Below, in pieces: positions 1 through 6,536 of a stretch of DNA of 7,794 nt. A program made the position numbers and the translations under genes. Within the stretch, counting starts at the first letter, position 1; every line of letters begins with the position of its first letter. The stretch is from UBA1151 sp963579925 (GTDB lineage: Bacteria; Chloroflexota; Dehalococcoidia; Lucifugimonadales; Lucifugimonadaceae): contig CAUZJA010000135.1 of NCBI GenBank assembly GCA_963579925.1, positions 1 through 7,794 on the forward strand. Reading direction: 5' to 3'. The notes below the pieces were generated by a model. It was not told the origin of the DNA. It searched no databases and saw only the letters and a list, made by a program, of their open reading frames with translations.

Positions 1-291
1 AAGCTTCTTCAACTCTGCGCTGAGGTACTGACCGTACACAGCAACCCTCATCGGTGCCTGGCGACCTCGTCGGCCACGGACCGCCCGGGATTCATCACGC
101 TGTCGGCGTCTTGATTCGCGAGCTGCGGCTTCACCGGAGCCAACGGAGGGCCCGCTGTCCTCACTGGCTACATCCTCGGAATCGCCATCACCAATCTGCT
201 CTTCGGAATCCATGAAGACGTTTGGTGTCGACTCACGGCGCGAAGACTTGCGGTTGAAGTTGATCTTGGTTCGGCGGGATTTTCGAGGCAT
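1..291 (-). CDS. Unrecognised charged low-complexity protein, N-terminal 97 codons (runs off left edge)
   Basis: The frame is open from an ATG at 291-289 to base 1, giving 97 codons with no stop. It is therefore a partial gene. An in-frame TAA directly precedes the ATG, so this is the first possible start in the frame; a second Met lies at residue 27. The charge pattern is segmented: residues 1-19 are very basic (MPRKSRRTKINFNRKSSRR), about 28-57 are acidic and Ser/Gly-rich, and about 58-78 are again Arg-rich. Residues 81-97 (MRVAVYGQYLSAELKKL) look like the beginning of an ordered segment. Such layouts often precede a membrane anchor, but none is visible before the edge. The gene lies 11 bases after the cytidylate-kinase-like gene, with no Shine-Dalgarno in the gap, so it is probably co-transcribed and perhaps translationally coupled. 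I cannot name a family. It could be a ribosome- or nucleic-acid-associated protein or a small membrane protein. Confidence 0.6.
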   Translation of the reverse strand, partial: MPRKSRRTKINFNRKSSRRESTPNVFMDSEEQIGDGDSEDVASEDSGPSVGSGEAAARESRRRQRDESRAVRGRRGRQAPMRVAVYGQYLSAELKKL

Positions 292-302
292 TTATATCTA
301 AA

Positions 303-1025
303 TCAGCTATCTGAACGCAGGTGGCCTACTGAGTGCAGATCTCTTGCTAGAGGAACCACAATTTCAGCCGCGCGTTCGATTGATATTTCGGAAGTGTTAA
401 TCATCACATGATACAAGAAGGGATCGATGGGAGTTGTATCAAAGGCCTTCTCAAAATAGACCAGCTGGGCGTGATCAGCGTGTGTGACGAAATCGTCGGC
501 TTCGTCCAGCGTCAGGTTTTCCCTACCCATGATGCGCTTGACCCGGACATCTCGGTCTGACACCAGGCCAACTCGCAGGGCGCTTGGAACATCCCGCAGA
601 ATCGCTGGTCCACCACGGCTCACTATGACCACGCTTCCATCTTCAGCAATGTCTCTGATGACTTCTCGAGTCGACTCAATAAAGTGCGATTGATCGACCT
701 CACTCGGAGATGTAATCACGGAATCCAGATCTTTATAGGACTGGGAAAGCAGGTTGTCGATTCCGGGGCCAAAGTAGGGGTCGCCCCCCGTGCCAGCCAC
801 AGCTGATCGTTCAAGCATTCTTTGAACCAACGCCGCAAGACGGTTGACAACGCCAGTCGGTCTACGCTCGGTTTCAGAAATCGCTTGAACCGTCGCACCT
901 ACTTTTCGTGCGATCTCAGCAAGCATCAGACGATCGATACTGTCGATCTCTAGTTGGTCTGCGACCAGATGCGCCAGATCTGGAGCCAGAGATCCGGCTC
1001 TTCCTTCAATAGCTACAACAGGCAT
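303..1025 (-). CDS. Cytidylate kinase-like family protein
   Basis: This 240-residue protein matches the cytidylate kinase-like family (Cytidylate_kin2 type), P-loop nucleoside-monophosphate-kinase-fold proteins of mostly unproven substrate. Recognisable parts in order are an N-terminal strand and loop (VVAIEGRAGSLAPDLA, 3-18), a helix, and the IDSIDRLMLAEIARKVG region (27-43). Next come the central VVIVSRGGPAILRDVP (132-147), corresponding to the family's VIvGRGa-xxlL segment, and the strand LRVGLVSDRDVRVKRIMGRENL (150-171). The C-terminal part is DPFLYHVMINTSEISIERAAEIV (201-223). The loop lacks the Lys-Ser/Thr of a classical Walker A, and the lid region (DHAQLVYF, 184-191) lacks the Arg usual there, so catalysis is uncertain. 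A strong Shine-Dalgarno supports the start. The gene follows the Xer gene by 40 bases and precedes the charged partial gene by 11. Family assignment is fairly secure, but a true CMP kinase role is not. Confidence 0.82.
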   Translation of the reverse strand: MPVVAIEGRAGSLAPDLAHLVADQLEIDSIDRLMLAEIARKVGATVQAISETERRPTGVVNRLAALVQRMLERSAVAGTGGDPYFGPGIDNLLSQSYKDLDSVITSPSEVDQSHFIESTREVIRDIAEDGSVVIVSRGGPAILRDVPSALRVGLVSDRDVRVKRIMGRENLTLDEADDFVTHADHAQLVYFEKAFDTTPIDPFLYHVMINTSEISIERAAEIVVPLARDLHSVGHLRSDS

Positions 1026-1030
1026 GGTTT

Positions 1031-1038
1031 ACCTCCCC
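1031..1038 (-). promoter_or_regulatory. Strong Shine-Dalgarno of the cytidylate-kinase-like gene
   Basis: Read on the minus strand, GGGGAGGT lies 5 bases (AAACC) before the ATG at 1025. It is the best ribosome-binding site in the window and fixes the start. It contrasts with the neighbouring 291 start, which has none. Confidence 0.85.
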
Positions 1039-1065
1039 GACTTCCGCACAGCATAACGGATGGGC

Positions 1066-1974
1066 TCAAATTGCTCTTGGGTGAGCCTTATCGTACTCGG
1101 CCTGAACGTAAGTATCGGTGAGGTGCGTGTATATCTGGGTAGTTGCGATGCTGGCGTGGCCAAGCAGTTCCTGAACGTGCCGAAGTGTGGCGCCACCATG
1201 AAGCAGGTGCGTGGCGAAGCTGTGGCGCAACGTATGCGGGGTGACATTGCTATCAATACCTGCCAGCAATGCGTACTTCTTCAATCGCAGCCAGAATGCC
1301 TGCCGAGTCAGCCGATCGCCACGTCGGTTCAGAAACAGCGCTGTGTTGCGATCGTCCCGCAATGTCTCACTCCTGTCATTGGAGATATACGCGCCAACCA
1401 GCGAAATCGCTTCTTCGTAGAGAGGAACAATGCGTTCCTTCGATCCTTTGCCCATGCAGCGAACCGTCATAGTCTCAAAATCAATATCGTTGATGTTCAG
1501 GCCTACCAACTCGCTAACACGCAAGCCGGCCGCGTACATCAGTTCAAACATTGCAGCATCACGTGCAGCCTCAGCGCCGGACGTTTCTCCTACGGCGCGT
1601 AGCAGCGATTCCACCTGTTCAGGCGTGATTGCCTTTGGGAGCGTTCGGCCGGGGCGGGGAGACCTGAATGTCTCCATTGGGTTGGTGTCTACGATGCCTT
1701 CCGCACGCAAAAATCGAAACAAGGACTTGAGAGACGCGACTTTGCGAGCCCGGGTGGACTTGGAGTACCCGCGTTCGTCCAGATCTTCCAGATATCCAGA
1801 AATGACCTCTGGCCCAATCTCAGTCCATTCGATATTCGGATGAGCGCTTTCTGCCCAGCTCAAGAATGATCCAAGGTCGTTGGTATACGCGTTCAAGGTG
1901 TTGGGTGACGCGCCTTTTTCAACGCTCAGGTAGTTGAGGAAGGTCTCAATATCGGTATGTGTGGCAGCGGCCAT
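1066..1974 (-). CDS. xerD: Tyrosine recombinase, XerC/XerD type
   Basis: This 302-residue protein has the length of Xer recombinases (about 298). The N-terminal SAM-like core-binding domain spans about residues 6-95 (FLNYLSVEKGASPNTLNAY near the start, then RKVASLKSLFRFLRAEG). The catalytic domain spans about 112-302. All six active-site residues are visible: Arg152 (AAGLRVSEL), Lys176 (GKGSKERIVP), His247 and Arg250 (PHTLRHSFATHLL), His273 (LLGHASI) and nucleophile Tyr282 (QIYTHL). The family resolves chromosome dimers at dif during division, acting with a partner Xer and FtsK. Whether this is XerC or XerD, or a single Xer acting alone, cannot be told here, and no dif site was seen. The ATG at 1974 has GGAG at 1983-1986, 8 bases upstream. 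It heads the minus-strand run. Nothing around it suggests a mobile-element integrase: there are no flanking repeats and the neighbours are housekeeping genes. Confidence 0.93.
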   Translation of the reverse strand: MAAATHTDIETFLNYLSVEKGASPNTLNAYTNDLGSFLSWAESAHPNIEWTEIGPEVISGYLEDLDERGYSKSTRARKVASLKSLFRFLRAEGIVDTNPMETFRSPRPGRTLPKAITPEQVESLLRAVGETSGAEAARDAAMFELMYAAGLRVSELVGLNINDIDFETMTVRCMGKGSKERIVPLYEEAISLVGAYISNDRSETLRDDRNTALFLNRRGDRLTRQAFWLRLKKYALLAGIDSNVTPHTLRHSFATHLLHGGATLRHVQELLGHASIATTQIYTHLTDTYVQAEYDKAHPRAI

Positions 1975-2122
1975 ACGACCGTCTCCAACTTCGCTTTTTG
2001 GAAGGAGTTTGGCGGGGGAATATCACTCAGCCTAGCATGCAGGATTCTATTCCTTCACGACTGTTGCGAGGCTGATTTGAGAGGGACGGGTTCACCCCTA
2101 CGGCTGGGATGGACTAATCTTG

Positions 2123-2148
2123 GGTTGCCACCCGTATAAGTGGCTACC
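2123..2148. promoter_or_regulatory. Operator-like inverted repeat inside the lgt promoter
   Basis: The arms GGTTGCCAC (2123-2131) and GTGGCTACC (2140-2148) pair at 8 of 9 positions, the exception being the fourth, a T-T mismatch. They are separated by 8 bases, and the TA at the dyad centre (2135-2136) is itself symmetric. The left arm covers the -35 hexamer and the right arm ends exactly before the -10 hexamer. That geometry fits a dimeric repressor, or a MerR-type activator acting on an 18-base spacer. No regulator gene is adjacent. Confidence 0.5.
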
Positions 2149-2154
2149 TACAAT
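2125..2154 (+). promoter_or_regulatory. Sigma70-type promoter for lgt
   Basis: A -35 hexamer TTGCCA (2125-2130) and a -10 hexamer TACAAT (2149-2154) each match consensus at 5 of 6 bases, with an 18-base spacer. Transcription would begin near 2160, leaving a leader of roughly 105 bases before the lgt ATG at 2268. It is the clearest promoter in the window. Its spacer is occupied by an inverted repeat (see the separate entry). Confidence 0.6.
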
Positions 2155-2267
2155 CGGTTCTAACCCCACCACGAATGAGCTGTATCAAACCAATGTGCTC
2201 CCAGAATCTTTGCGCATACCAGTGGGAACAATCCGACACGAAATCACCGGCCGCGAATAGGCAGTAA

Positions 2268-3182
2268 ATGATCGAAATTCCGTTCGACCCGAATATCTTT
2301 AACAGTGGAAGCTTCACGCTTAGCTGGCACGGCTTTATGAGCTTCATTGCCGTCGGTGGCGCTGTCTATCTGGTTGGCCGCTGGGCGAAGAAAGGCGGTA
2401 TCGACCCTGATGTGGTGTACAACGTCGCAGTATTCGGCATCATTGGCGGGATACTGGGCGCTCGGCTCGTTCACGTTGCCGACAACTGGGATTTCTACTC
2501 TGCCAACCCCGGCAATATATTTCAGGTCTGGGCTGGTGGCATCGGGCTATGGGGCGGTATTCTCGGTGGCTGGTTGGGAGCTATGGCCTACGCCGTAGTC
2601 AACAACAGAATTACCAAAGATCCCAATATGAAAGTCCCAATTGGACGACTCATGGATCTGACCGCTCCAGCCATCCTGATCGCGCAAGCCATCGGCAGGG
2701 TGGGGGACCTCATCAACGGCGAGCACTGGAGCAAGGCGACAGACCTGCCGTGGGGCTGGGTATTTACTAATTTCAGTAGCCCCGGTTTCCAGGGTCCGCC
2801 ATCCAGTCGAACAGACATTGCCTGGGATCCAACGCAAGCCACGCATCCGACAGCCGCGTACGAACTAATCGGCGATCTCTTGCTGTTCCTGGTGGTGTGG
2901 AAACTGCGAGGCAAGCTCATCCCGCACGGCGCGCTCTGGATGGTCTATCTCACGCTCTACTCAATAATGCGTTTCACGATCCAGTTCCTTCGGGTCGACG
3001 AAGTAAAGGTCTGGGGGCTCCAGGAAGCTCACTTCATCGCCTTGATCTCAGTCGCAGTGACCGTTCCATGGATGGTGATGTTCCTCCGTTGGAAGCGTCG
3101 CTCGTCCGATGACGACACACCAGATGAGACAACATCAGGTAGCGGCGGCAGGCGACGTCGACGACGAAGAGCGACCGCCTAG
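2268..3182 (+). CDS. lgt: Prolipoprotein diacylglyceryl transferase (Lgt)
   Basis: Lgt transfers diacylglycerol from phosphatidylglycerol to the lipobox Cys of prelipoproteins in the cytoplasmic membrane, the first step of lipoprotein maturation. The 304-residue protein shows the family pattern: SWHGFMSF (19-26), GARLVHVADNWDFY (64-77), GGIGLWGGILGG (90-101), the signature GRVGDLINGEHW (143-154), HPTAAYELIG (193-202) and LYSIMRFTIQFLR (230-242), with about seven hydrophobic segments. Arg144, Glu152, Tyr231 and Arg235 line up with E. coli R143, E151, Y235 and R239. Several other E. coli-important positions differ: His21 for Y26, Trp95 for H103, Asp147 for N146, Ser155 for G154 and Gln239 for E243 (aligned by eye). 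The tail is acidic (280-286) and then seven consecutive Arg (295-301). The Shine-Dalgarno is weak (AGG at 2259-2261), and a TAA directly abuts the ATG, so no earlier in-frame start is possible. Confidence 0.93.
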   Translation: MIEIPFDPNIFNSGSFTLSWHGFMSFIAVGGAVYLVGRWAKKGGIDPDVVYNVAVFGIIGGILGARLVHVADNWDFYSANPGNIFQVWAGGIGLWGGILGGWLGAMAYAVVNNRITKDPNMKVPIGRLMDLTAPAILIAQAIGRVGDLINGEHWSKATDLPWGWVFTNFSSPGFQGPPSSRTDIAWDPTQATHPTAAYELIGDLLLFLVVWKLRGKLIPHGALWMVYLTLYSIMRFTIQFLRVDEVKVWGLQEAHFIALISVAVTVPWMVMFLRWKRRSSDDDTPDETTSGSGGRRRRRRRATA

Positions 3183-3209
3183 GGGAAATGGTCCCCGCGG
3201 CCTTGCCGC
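3182..3209. terminator. Two small tandem hairpins in the lgt/recJ convergent gap
   Basis: GGGGA (3182-3186) pairs with TCCCC (3192-3196) over a 5-base loop. Immediately after it, GCGGC (3197-3201) pairs with GCCGC (3205-3209) over a 3-base loop. Both stems are perfect and GC-rich and sit in the 32-base gap between two converging genes, so they could end transcription in both directions. No T-tract follows on either strand, so this is not a standard intrinsic terminator. Confidence 0.35.
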
Positions 3210-3214
3210 CAGTA

Positions 3215-4924
3215 TCAGCTCCGCTGCTCGGACGGTCGAATGTCCACCAGGCTGAGTTCCAGACTCTCTCGACCGCGCCAGTAGTTCATCTTCAGGCTGT
3301 AGACCGCGTCCACCAGGCCGCTGCCAAGTGTGGCGCGCCCCATTCCAAAACCAATTGCCTTCATCGTGCGCGATCCGCCATCCAGCGCAAGCTTCAGATG
3401 GTCGCCAGTGGCGCCAACGGCTTTGACCTCGGTTGGCATAAGCCCCCGCGACAGGAACAGCGGCGTTGGATTTCCTTCGCCAAACGGAGCAAGTTCATCC
3501 AGGAACTGCTTCAGGGGATTGCCCACTCTGGAGAAATCGATCTCGGCGTCGATCTGCAGTGGTTCTGCAACGGGTTCTGCAGAGCTCGTTGACGCATAGT
3601 CAGTGAGCTCACCGATTATCCGCTCAACATCAGAAGAAGCGGCAGTGAACCCACCCGCTCTTGCGTGACCGCCAAACTTCTCGAACAGCGATGAACTGTT
3701 CTCCAGGGCGGCGTGAATATCAAACCCAGGTCCACTGCGAAGGCTGGCCCTGAAGACATCTTCCTGAATGATGCCGACCATCGCCGGCCGAGAGTGTGTC
3801 TCAGAAAGTCGACTAGCCGCCGGTCCCAGCAATCCCGGATGAAGCTGATCAGACACTACAGAGATGAGCGGGGGCAGCGAATCCTGGCCTGCAATAGCGG
3901 CAGCTGCGATCTCCTGAGCCTCGCTGCTGAGGCGCCGCCGCTCCAAATTGTTCGCCTCAAGCTGTTCCGCTAGTGCCAGCGCGCGCTCGGGGTCGTCACA
4001 CACCAGTAGGTCTAGCGAGTTGCGGGCATTGCCAAGCCGCCCGGGTGCGTTGAGTCGGGGCCCAATCTGAAATGCCACAGACTCAGCGTCAATCGGCCCA
4101 TTCTTACCGCCAACCTTCGCCTGTCCAATGAGGCTGCGTAGTCCGGCGTGAGCGGTATTCTCCAGCTGCTTCAAGCCCTCACGCACAATGATCCGGTTAT
4201 CGCCGCGCAACGGCCCAACATCGGCCACGGTACCCAGTGCCGCCAGCGCGAGCGCCGTACTTGCTCCTCCGCGCCCCAGCTTGCGGCCAACCGTCTGTAC
4301 CAGTTTGAACGCAACGCCAGCGCCCGTAAGACCTGCCGCGGGGCTGTCATCGTCTCCGAGATGAGGATTGACCAGCGCCACCACCGCAGGTAGCTCGTTA
4401 GGAAGCACGTGATGGTCGGTCACCACCACGTCCAGGCCGAGACTGGAGGCGTACTTCAGAGATTCCAGTTCACTGGTACCCGTATCCGCTGTGATGACCA
4501 GCGATACCCCACTTGCATGCATGCTGCTCAACGCAGACTTTGGGACCCCGTGACCATCCTTCTGCCTGTCGGGCACGAAAGCGACGGCTTTGCCACCAAA
4601 TGCTTCAATCGAACCCAGCAGCAATGCAGCACCAGTCAGGCCATCAACGTCGAAGTCGCCGACAATACCAATCGACTCACCGCGCTCGATGGCCTCAATC
4701 AGCCTTGTAGCGGCCTTATCAATGCCTGGTAGCAGTGAAGGGTCCGAAAGGTCGGAGTAGCCCGCATTGAGGAACTCACGGGCCTCTGTGGGCGTGTTGA
4801 AACCCCGGTTGTACAGCAGACGCGCCGGGAGGTCGCCAAGTGGTGATATTCCAACCTCAAAAGCATCAAGAACTGACGCAGGAGGACTATCAGAGACTAC
4901 CCAGTTGCGTGTTGGTGCTGGCAA
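3215..4924 (-). CDS. recJ: Single-stranded-DNA-specific exonuclease RecJ
   Basis: RecJ degrades single-stranded DNA 5' to 3' with Mn/Mg ions, in recombination, mismatch and base-excision repair. The 569-residue length is typical. DHH-domain motifs: GDFDVDGLTGAALL (89-102; Asp90, Asp92, Asp94), ITADTGTSE (144-152; Asp147), VVTDHH (167-172), and LGTVADVGPLRGDNR (230-244; Asp235). The linker and DHHA1 domain carry GPRLNAPGRLGNA (288-300), HPGLLGPAASRL (362-373) and FEKFGGHARAGGF (414-426; GGH at 418-420). A C-terminal OB-like part includes LDELAPFGEGNPTPLF (475-490). All metal-binding motifs are intact. The start is a TTG at 4924-4922, the first start-type codon after the in-frame fabF stop 18 bases upstream. 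The conserved early Trp (residue 8) supports it. There is no clear Shine-Dalgarno, so translation probably depends on coupling to fabF. Confidence 0.93.
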   Translation of the reverse strand: MPAPTRNWVVSDSPPASVLDAFEVGISPLGDLPARLLYNRGFNTPTEAREFLNAGYSDLSDPSLLPGIDKAATRLIEAIERGESIGIVGDFDVDGLTGAALLLGSIEAFGGKAVAFVPDRQKDGHGVPKSALSSMHASGVSLVITADTGTSELESLKYASSLGLDVVVTDHHVLPNELPAVVALVNPHLGDDDSPAAGLTGAGVAFKLVQTVGRKLGRGGASTALALAALGTVADVGPLRGDNRIIVREGLKQLENTAHAGLRSLIGQAKVGGKNGPIDAESVAFQIGPRLNAPGRLGNARNSLDLLVCDDPERALALAEQLEANNLERRRLSSEAQEIAAAAIAGQDSLPPLISVVSDQLHPGLLGPAASRLSETHSRPAMVGIIQEDVFRASLRSGPGFDIHAALENSSSLFEKFGGHARAGGFTAASSDVERIIGELTDYASTSSAEPVAEPLQIDAEIDFSRVGNPLKQFLDELAPFGEGNPTPLFLSRGLMPTEVKAVGATGDHLKLALDGGSRTMKAIGFGMGRATLGSGLVDAVYSLKMNYWRGRESLELSLVDIRPSEQRS

Positions 4925-4942
4925 TTCTGTGCGAACCGTCGA

Positions 4943-6199
4943 TCAGGACGATGGTTCAGAGAACACGAGCACGGCGTTGTGACCACCGAAACCCATTGAG
5001 TTGGACATGGCAGTCCGGACCGTCTGCTTGCGGTACTCATTAGGTACGTAGTCAAGATCGCAGTCGGGGTCGGCATTCTGCAAGTTGATCGTTGGAGGGA
5101 TGGCGCCTTCAGCAATCGACATGACAGCAACGGCGGCCTCTACGCCTCCCGCTGCGCCCAACAGATGTCCAGTCATGGACTTGGTTGAGCTGATGGGGAC
5201 GTTTGGTGCGGCATCGCCCAGTGCGCTCTTGATAGCAAGCGTCTCGTACTTATCGTTCATTGGTGTAGACGTTCCGTGGGCATTCACATACTCAAGCTCG
5301 CCCGGGGAGATTCGAGCGTCCTTAAGGGCGATAGACATCGCTCTGAACGCACCGTCTCCGGTTGGCTCTGGTTCGGTGATGTGGTGGGCATCACTACTGG
5401 CCCCGTAGCCTGCCACGTTTGCCAGCGGCTTAGCGCCACGCTTGCGGGCGTGCTCAGCAGACTCCAACAGAAGAACGCCAGCGCCCTCACCTAGAACGAA
5501 ACCATCACGCTCGGCGTCAAATGGTCGAGAAGATGTCAGCGGATCATCATTGCGCTTGGAGAGTGCCATGCAGGAGTTGAATCCTGCAACCGCAATCTCA
5601 CAAACAGCAGCCTCAGTACCACCAGCAATCGCCACGTCAGCCTCACCACGAAGAATCATCTCCCTGGCTTCGCCAATTGAGTCAGTTCCAGTCGCACACG
5701 CCGACACTACAGAGTAGTTCGGGCCTTTTGCACCGATGAGCATCGATACCTGACCTGCCGCGAGATCACCCAGCATCATAGGAATCAGGAACGGCGTGAC
5801 CTTCTTTGGACCGCGCTCTCGCATCACATCAAACTGCTCAGAGAGGGTCTTGATGCCCCCAACACCGCTGCCAATAACAACGGCAAAACGGGTGGGGTCA
5901 ACATCTTCTATGGTGATCCCCGCGTGTGCCATCGCTTCTAGAGATGCCGCACATGCAAGTTGCGCAAAGCGGTCCATCCGCCGAGCCTTCTTGCGATCCA
6001 TGTAGTTCTCGGGATCGAAATCGTCGATCTCTGCGGCAATCTTCGTTGAGTGGTTTGTGGCATCGAAAGACTTGATCATGTCGATCCCAGACCTGCCGCC
6101 AATAAGACCTTCCCACGTCGATTCGCGCGTGAGTCCCAGCGGTGAAACCAGTCCGATGCCGGTGACTACAACTTGATCAGATGTGTTTTCGTTTCGAAT
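4943..6199 (-). CDS. fabF: 3-oxoacyl-[acyl-carrier-protein] synthase II (FabF), probable ATT start
   Basis: FabF condenses malonyl-ACP with acyl-ACP in the elongation cycle of type II fatty-acid synthesis in the cytosol. The first ATG (6079) would give 378 residues and lose the conserved first strand. The frame stays open upstream to a TAA at 6229-6227 and encodes DQVVVTGIGLVSPLG followed by STWEGLIGGRSGI, the canonical KAS N-terminus. No ATG, GTG or TTG occurs in that stretch. Starting at ATT 6199-6197, behind GGAG at 6207-6210, gives 418 residues. Active-site residues in this numbering are Cys168 (VVSACATGTDSIG), His308 (VNAHGTSTP), Lys340 (SSTKSMTGH) and His345, each offset by 5 from E. 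coli FabF C163, H303, K335 and H340. The C-terminus has MGFGGHNAVLVF. It precedes recJ by 18 bases. No acpP or other fab gene is adjacent. Function is near certain; the start codon is inferred. Confidence 0.93.
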   Translation of the reverse strand: MRNENTSDQVVVTGIGLVSPLGLTRESTWEGLIGGRSGIDMIKSFDATNHSTKIAAEIDDFDPENYMDRKKARRMDRFAQLACAASLEAMAHAGITIEDVDPTRFAVVIGSGVGGIKTLSEQFDVMRERGPKKVTPFLIPMMLGDLAAGQVSMLIGAKGPNYSVVSACATGTDSIGEAREMILRGEADVAIAGGTEAAVCEIAVAGFNSCMALSKRNDDPLTSSRPFDAERDGFVLGEGAGVLLLESAEHARKRGAKPLANVAGYGASSDAHHITEPEPTGDGAFRAMSIALKDARISPGELEYVNAHGTSTPMNDKYETLAIKSALGDAAPNVPISSTKSMTGHLLGAAGGVEAAVAVMSIAEGAIPPTINLQNADPDCDLDYVPNEYRKQTVRTAMSNSMGFGGHNAVLVFSEPSS

Positions 6200-6206
6200 T
6201 GATCTG

Positions 6207-6210
6207 CTCC
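6207..6210 (-). promoter_or_regulatory. Shine-Dalgarno deciding the fabF ATT start
   Basis: On the minus strand GGAG is followed by the 7-base spacer CAGATCA and then ATT (6199-6197). The spacing is ideal. It is the only good Shine-Dalgarno in the short open stretch before the conserved FabF N-terminus, and so it points to ATT as the initiation codon. Confidence 0.6.
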
Positions 6211-6509
6211 AGTGAGTAACAGTGACTTATGAATGTTGTTCGCTGGCCACACAAGTCTGGAACGGGCCGTGCAATCCGGCATCTTGAGTAGCGCATCGAA
6301 ATCACTGTTTTAACTACGTAAATATGTTTGCGATGTTTTGAATACGATCACCCGAATACAAGCCCAATTACGAGCCCAAAAATGAGAAGTTGTGATCTAA
6401 GCTTGAAGTATACATTCGCCGTCGCAAGGTTTATTCGACAAGCCAGTAGTGACTCACAACGAACAGATCGTGGGAAATGGCAGCGAGCAGAGTGTCTCTG
6501 GGCAATCGA

Positions 6510-6536
6510 TTTACTCAGTCGTATGCCCAATAGAAT
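6510..6536 (+). promoter_or_regulatory. Weak promoter candidate immediately before mtaB
   Basis: TTTACT (6510-6515) and TAGAAT (6531-6536, 5 of 6 to the -10 consensus) are separated by a short 15-base spacer. Transcription would start at or next to the ATG at 6543, giving a leaderless message. The spacing is poor, so this is only a candidate. Confidence 0.25.

Noticed and set aside
1..6. A HindIII site (AAGCTT) at the first base, suggesting a cloning junction.
   Set aside because: The same hexamer also occurs at about 2309, 3389 and 6399, so it carries little information, and the reading frame at the edge is open.
1060..1602. A 180-codon plus-strand frame across the Xer gene.
   Set aside because: It is antisense to a gene with all catalytic residues intact, resembles no known family and has no ribosome-binding site.
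1066..1974. The tyrosine recombinase as integrase of a mobile element.
   Set aside because: Its length and sequence fit housekeeping Xer proteins. There are no att-like repeats, tRNA gene or mobile-element genes beside it.
2175..2267. A 30-codon Cys-containing open frame in the lgt leader whose TAA abuts the lgt ATG.
   Set aside because: It has no Shine-Dalgarno, lies in the same frame as lgt and is explained simply by the in-frame stop before lgt. No leader-peptide features such as codon runs or attenuator hairpins were seen.
4943..6079. fabF as an N-terminally truncated pseudogene starting at the first ATG.
   Set aside because: The missing N-terminus is present and in frame immediately upstream, with all active-site residues and normal spacing. 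Only the start codon is unusual.
6348..6530. A 60-codon minus-strand frame ending in a hydrophobic stretch (LLIFGLVIGLVFG).
   Set aside because: It needs a TTG start with no Shine-Dalgarno, and the hydrophobic end falls in A/T-rich spacer DNA, where such runs arise by chance.
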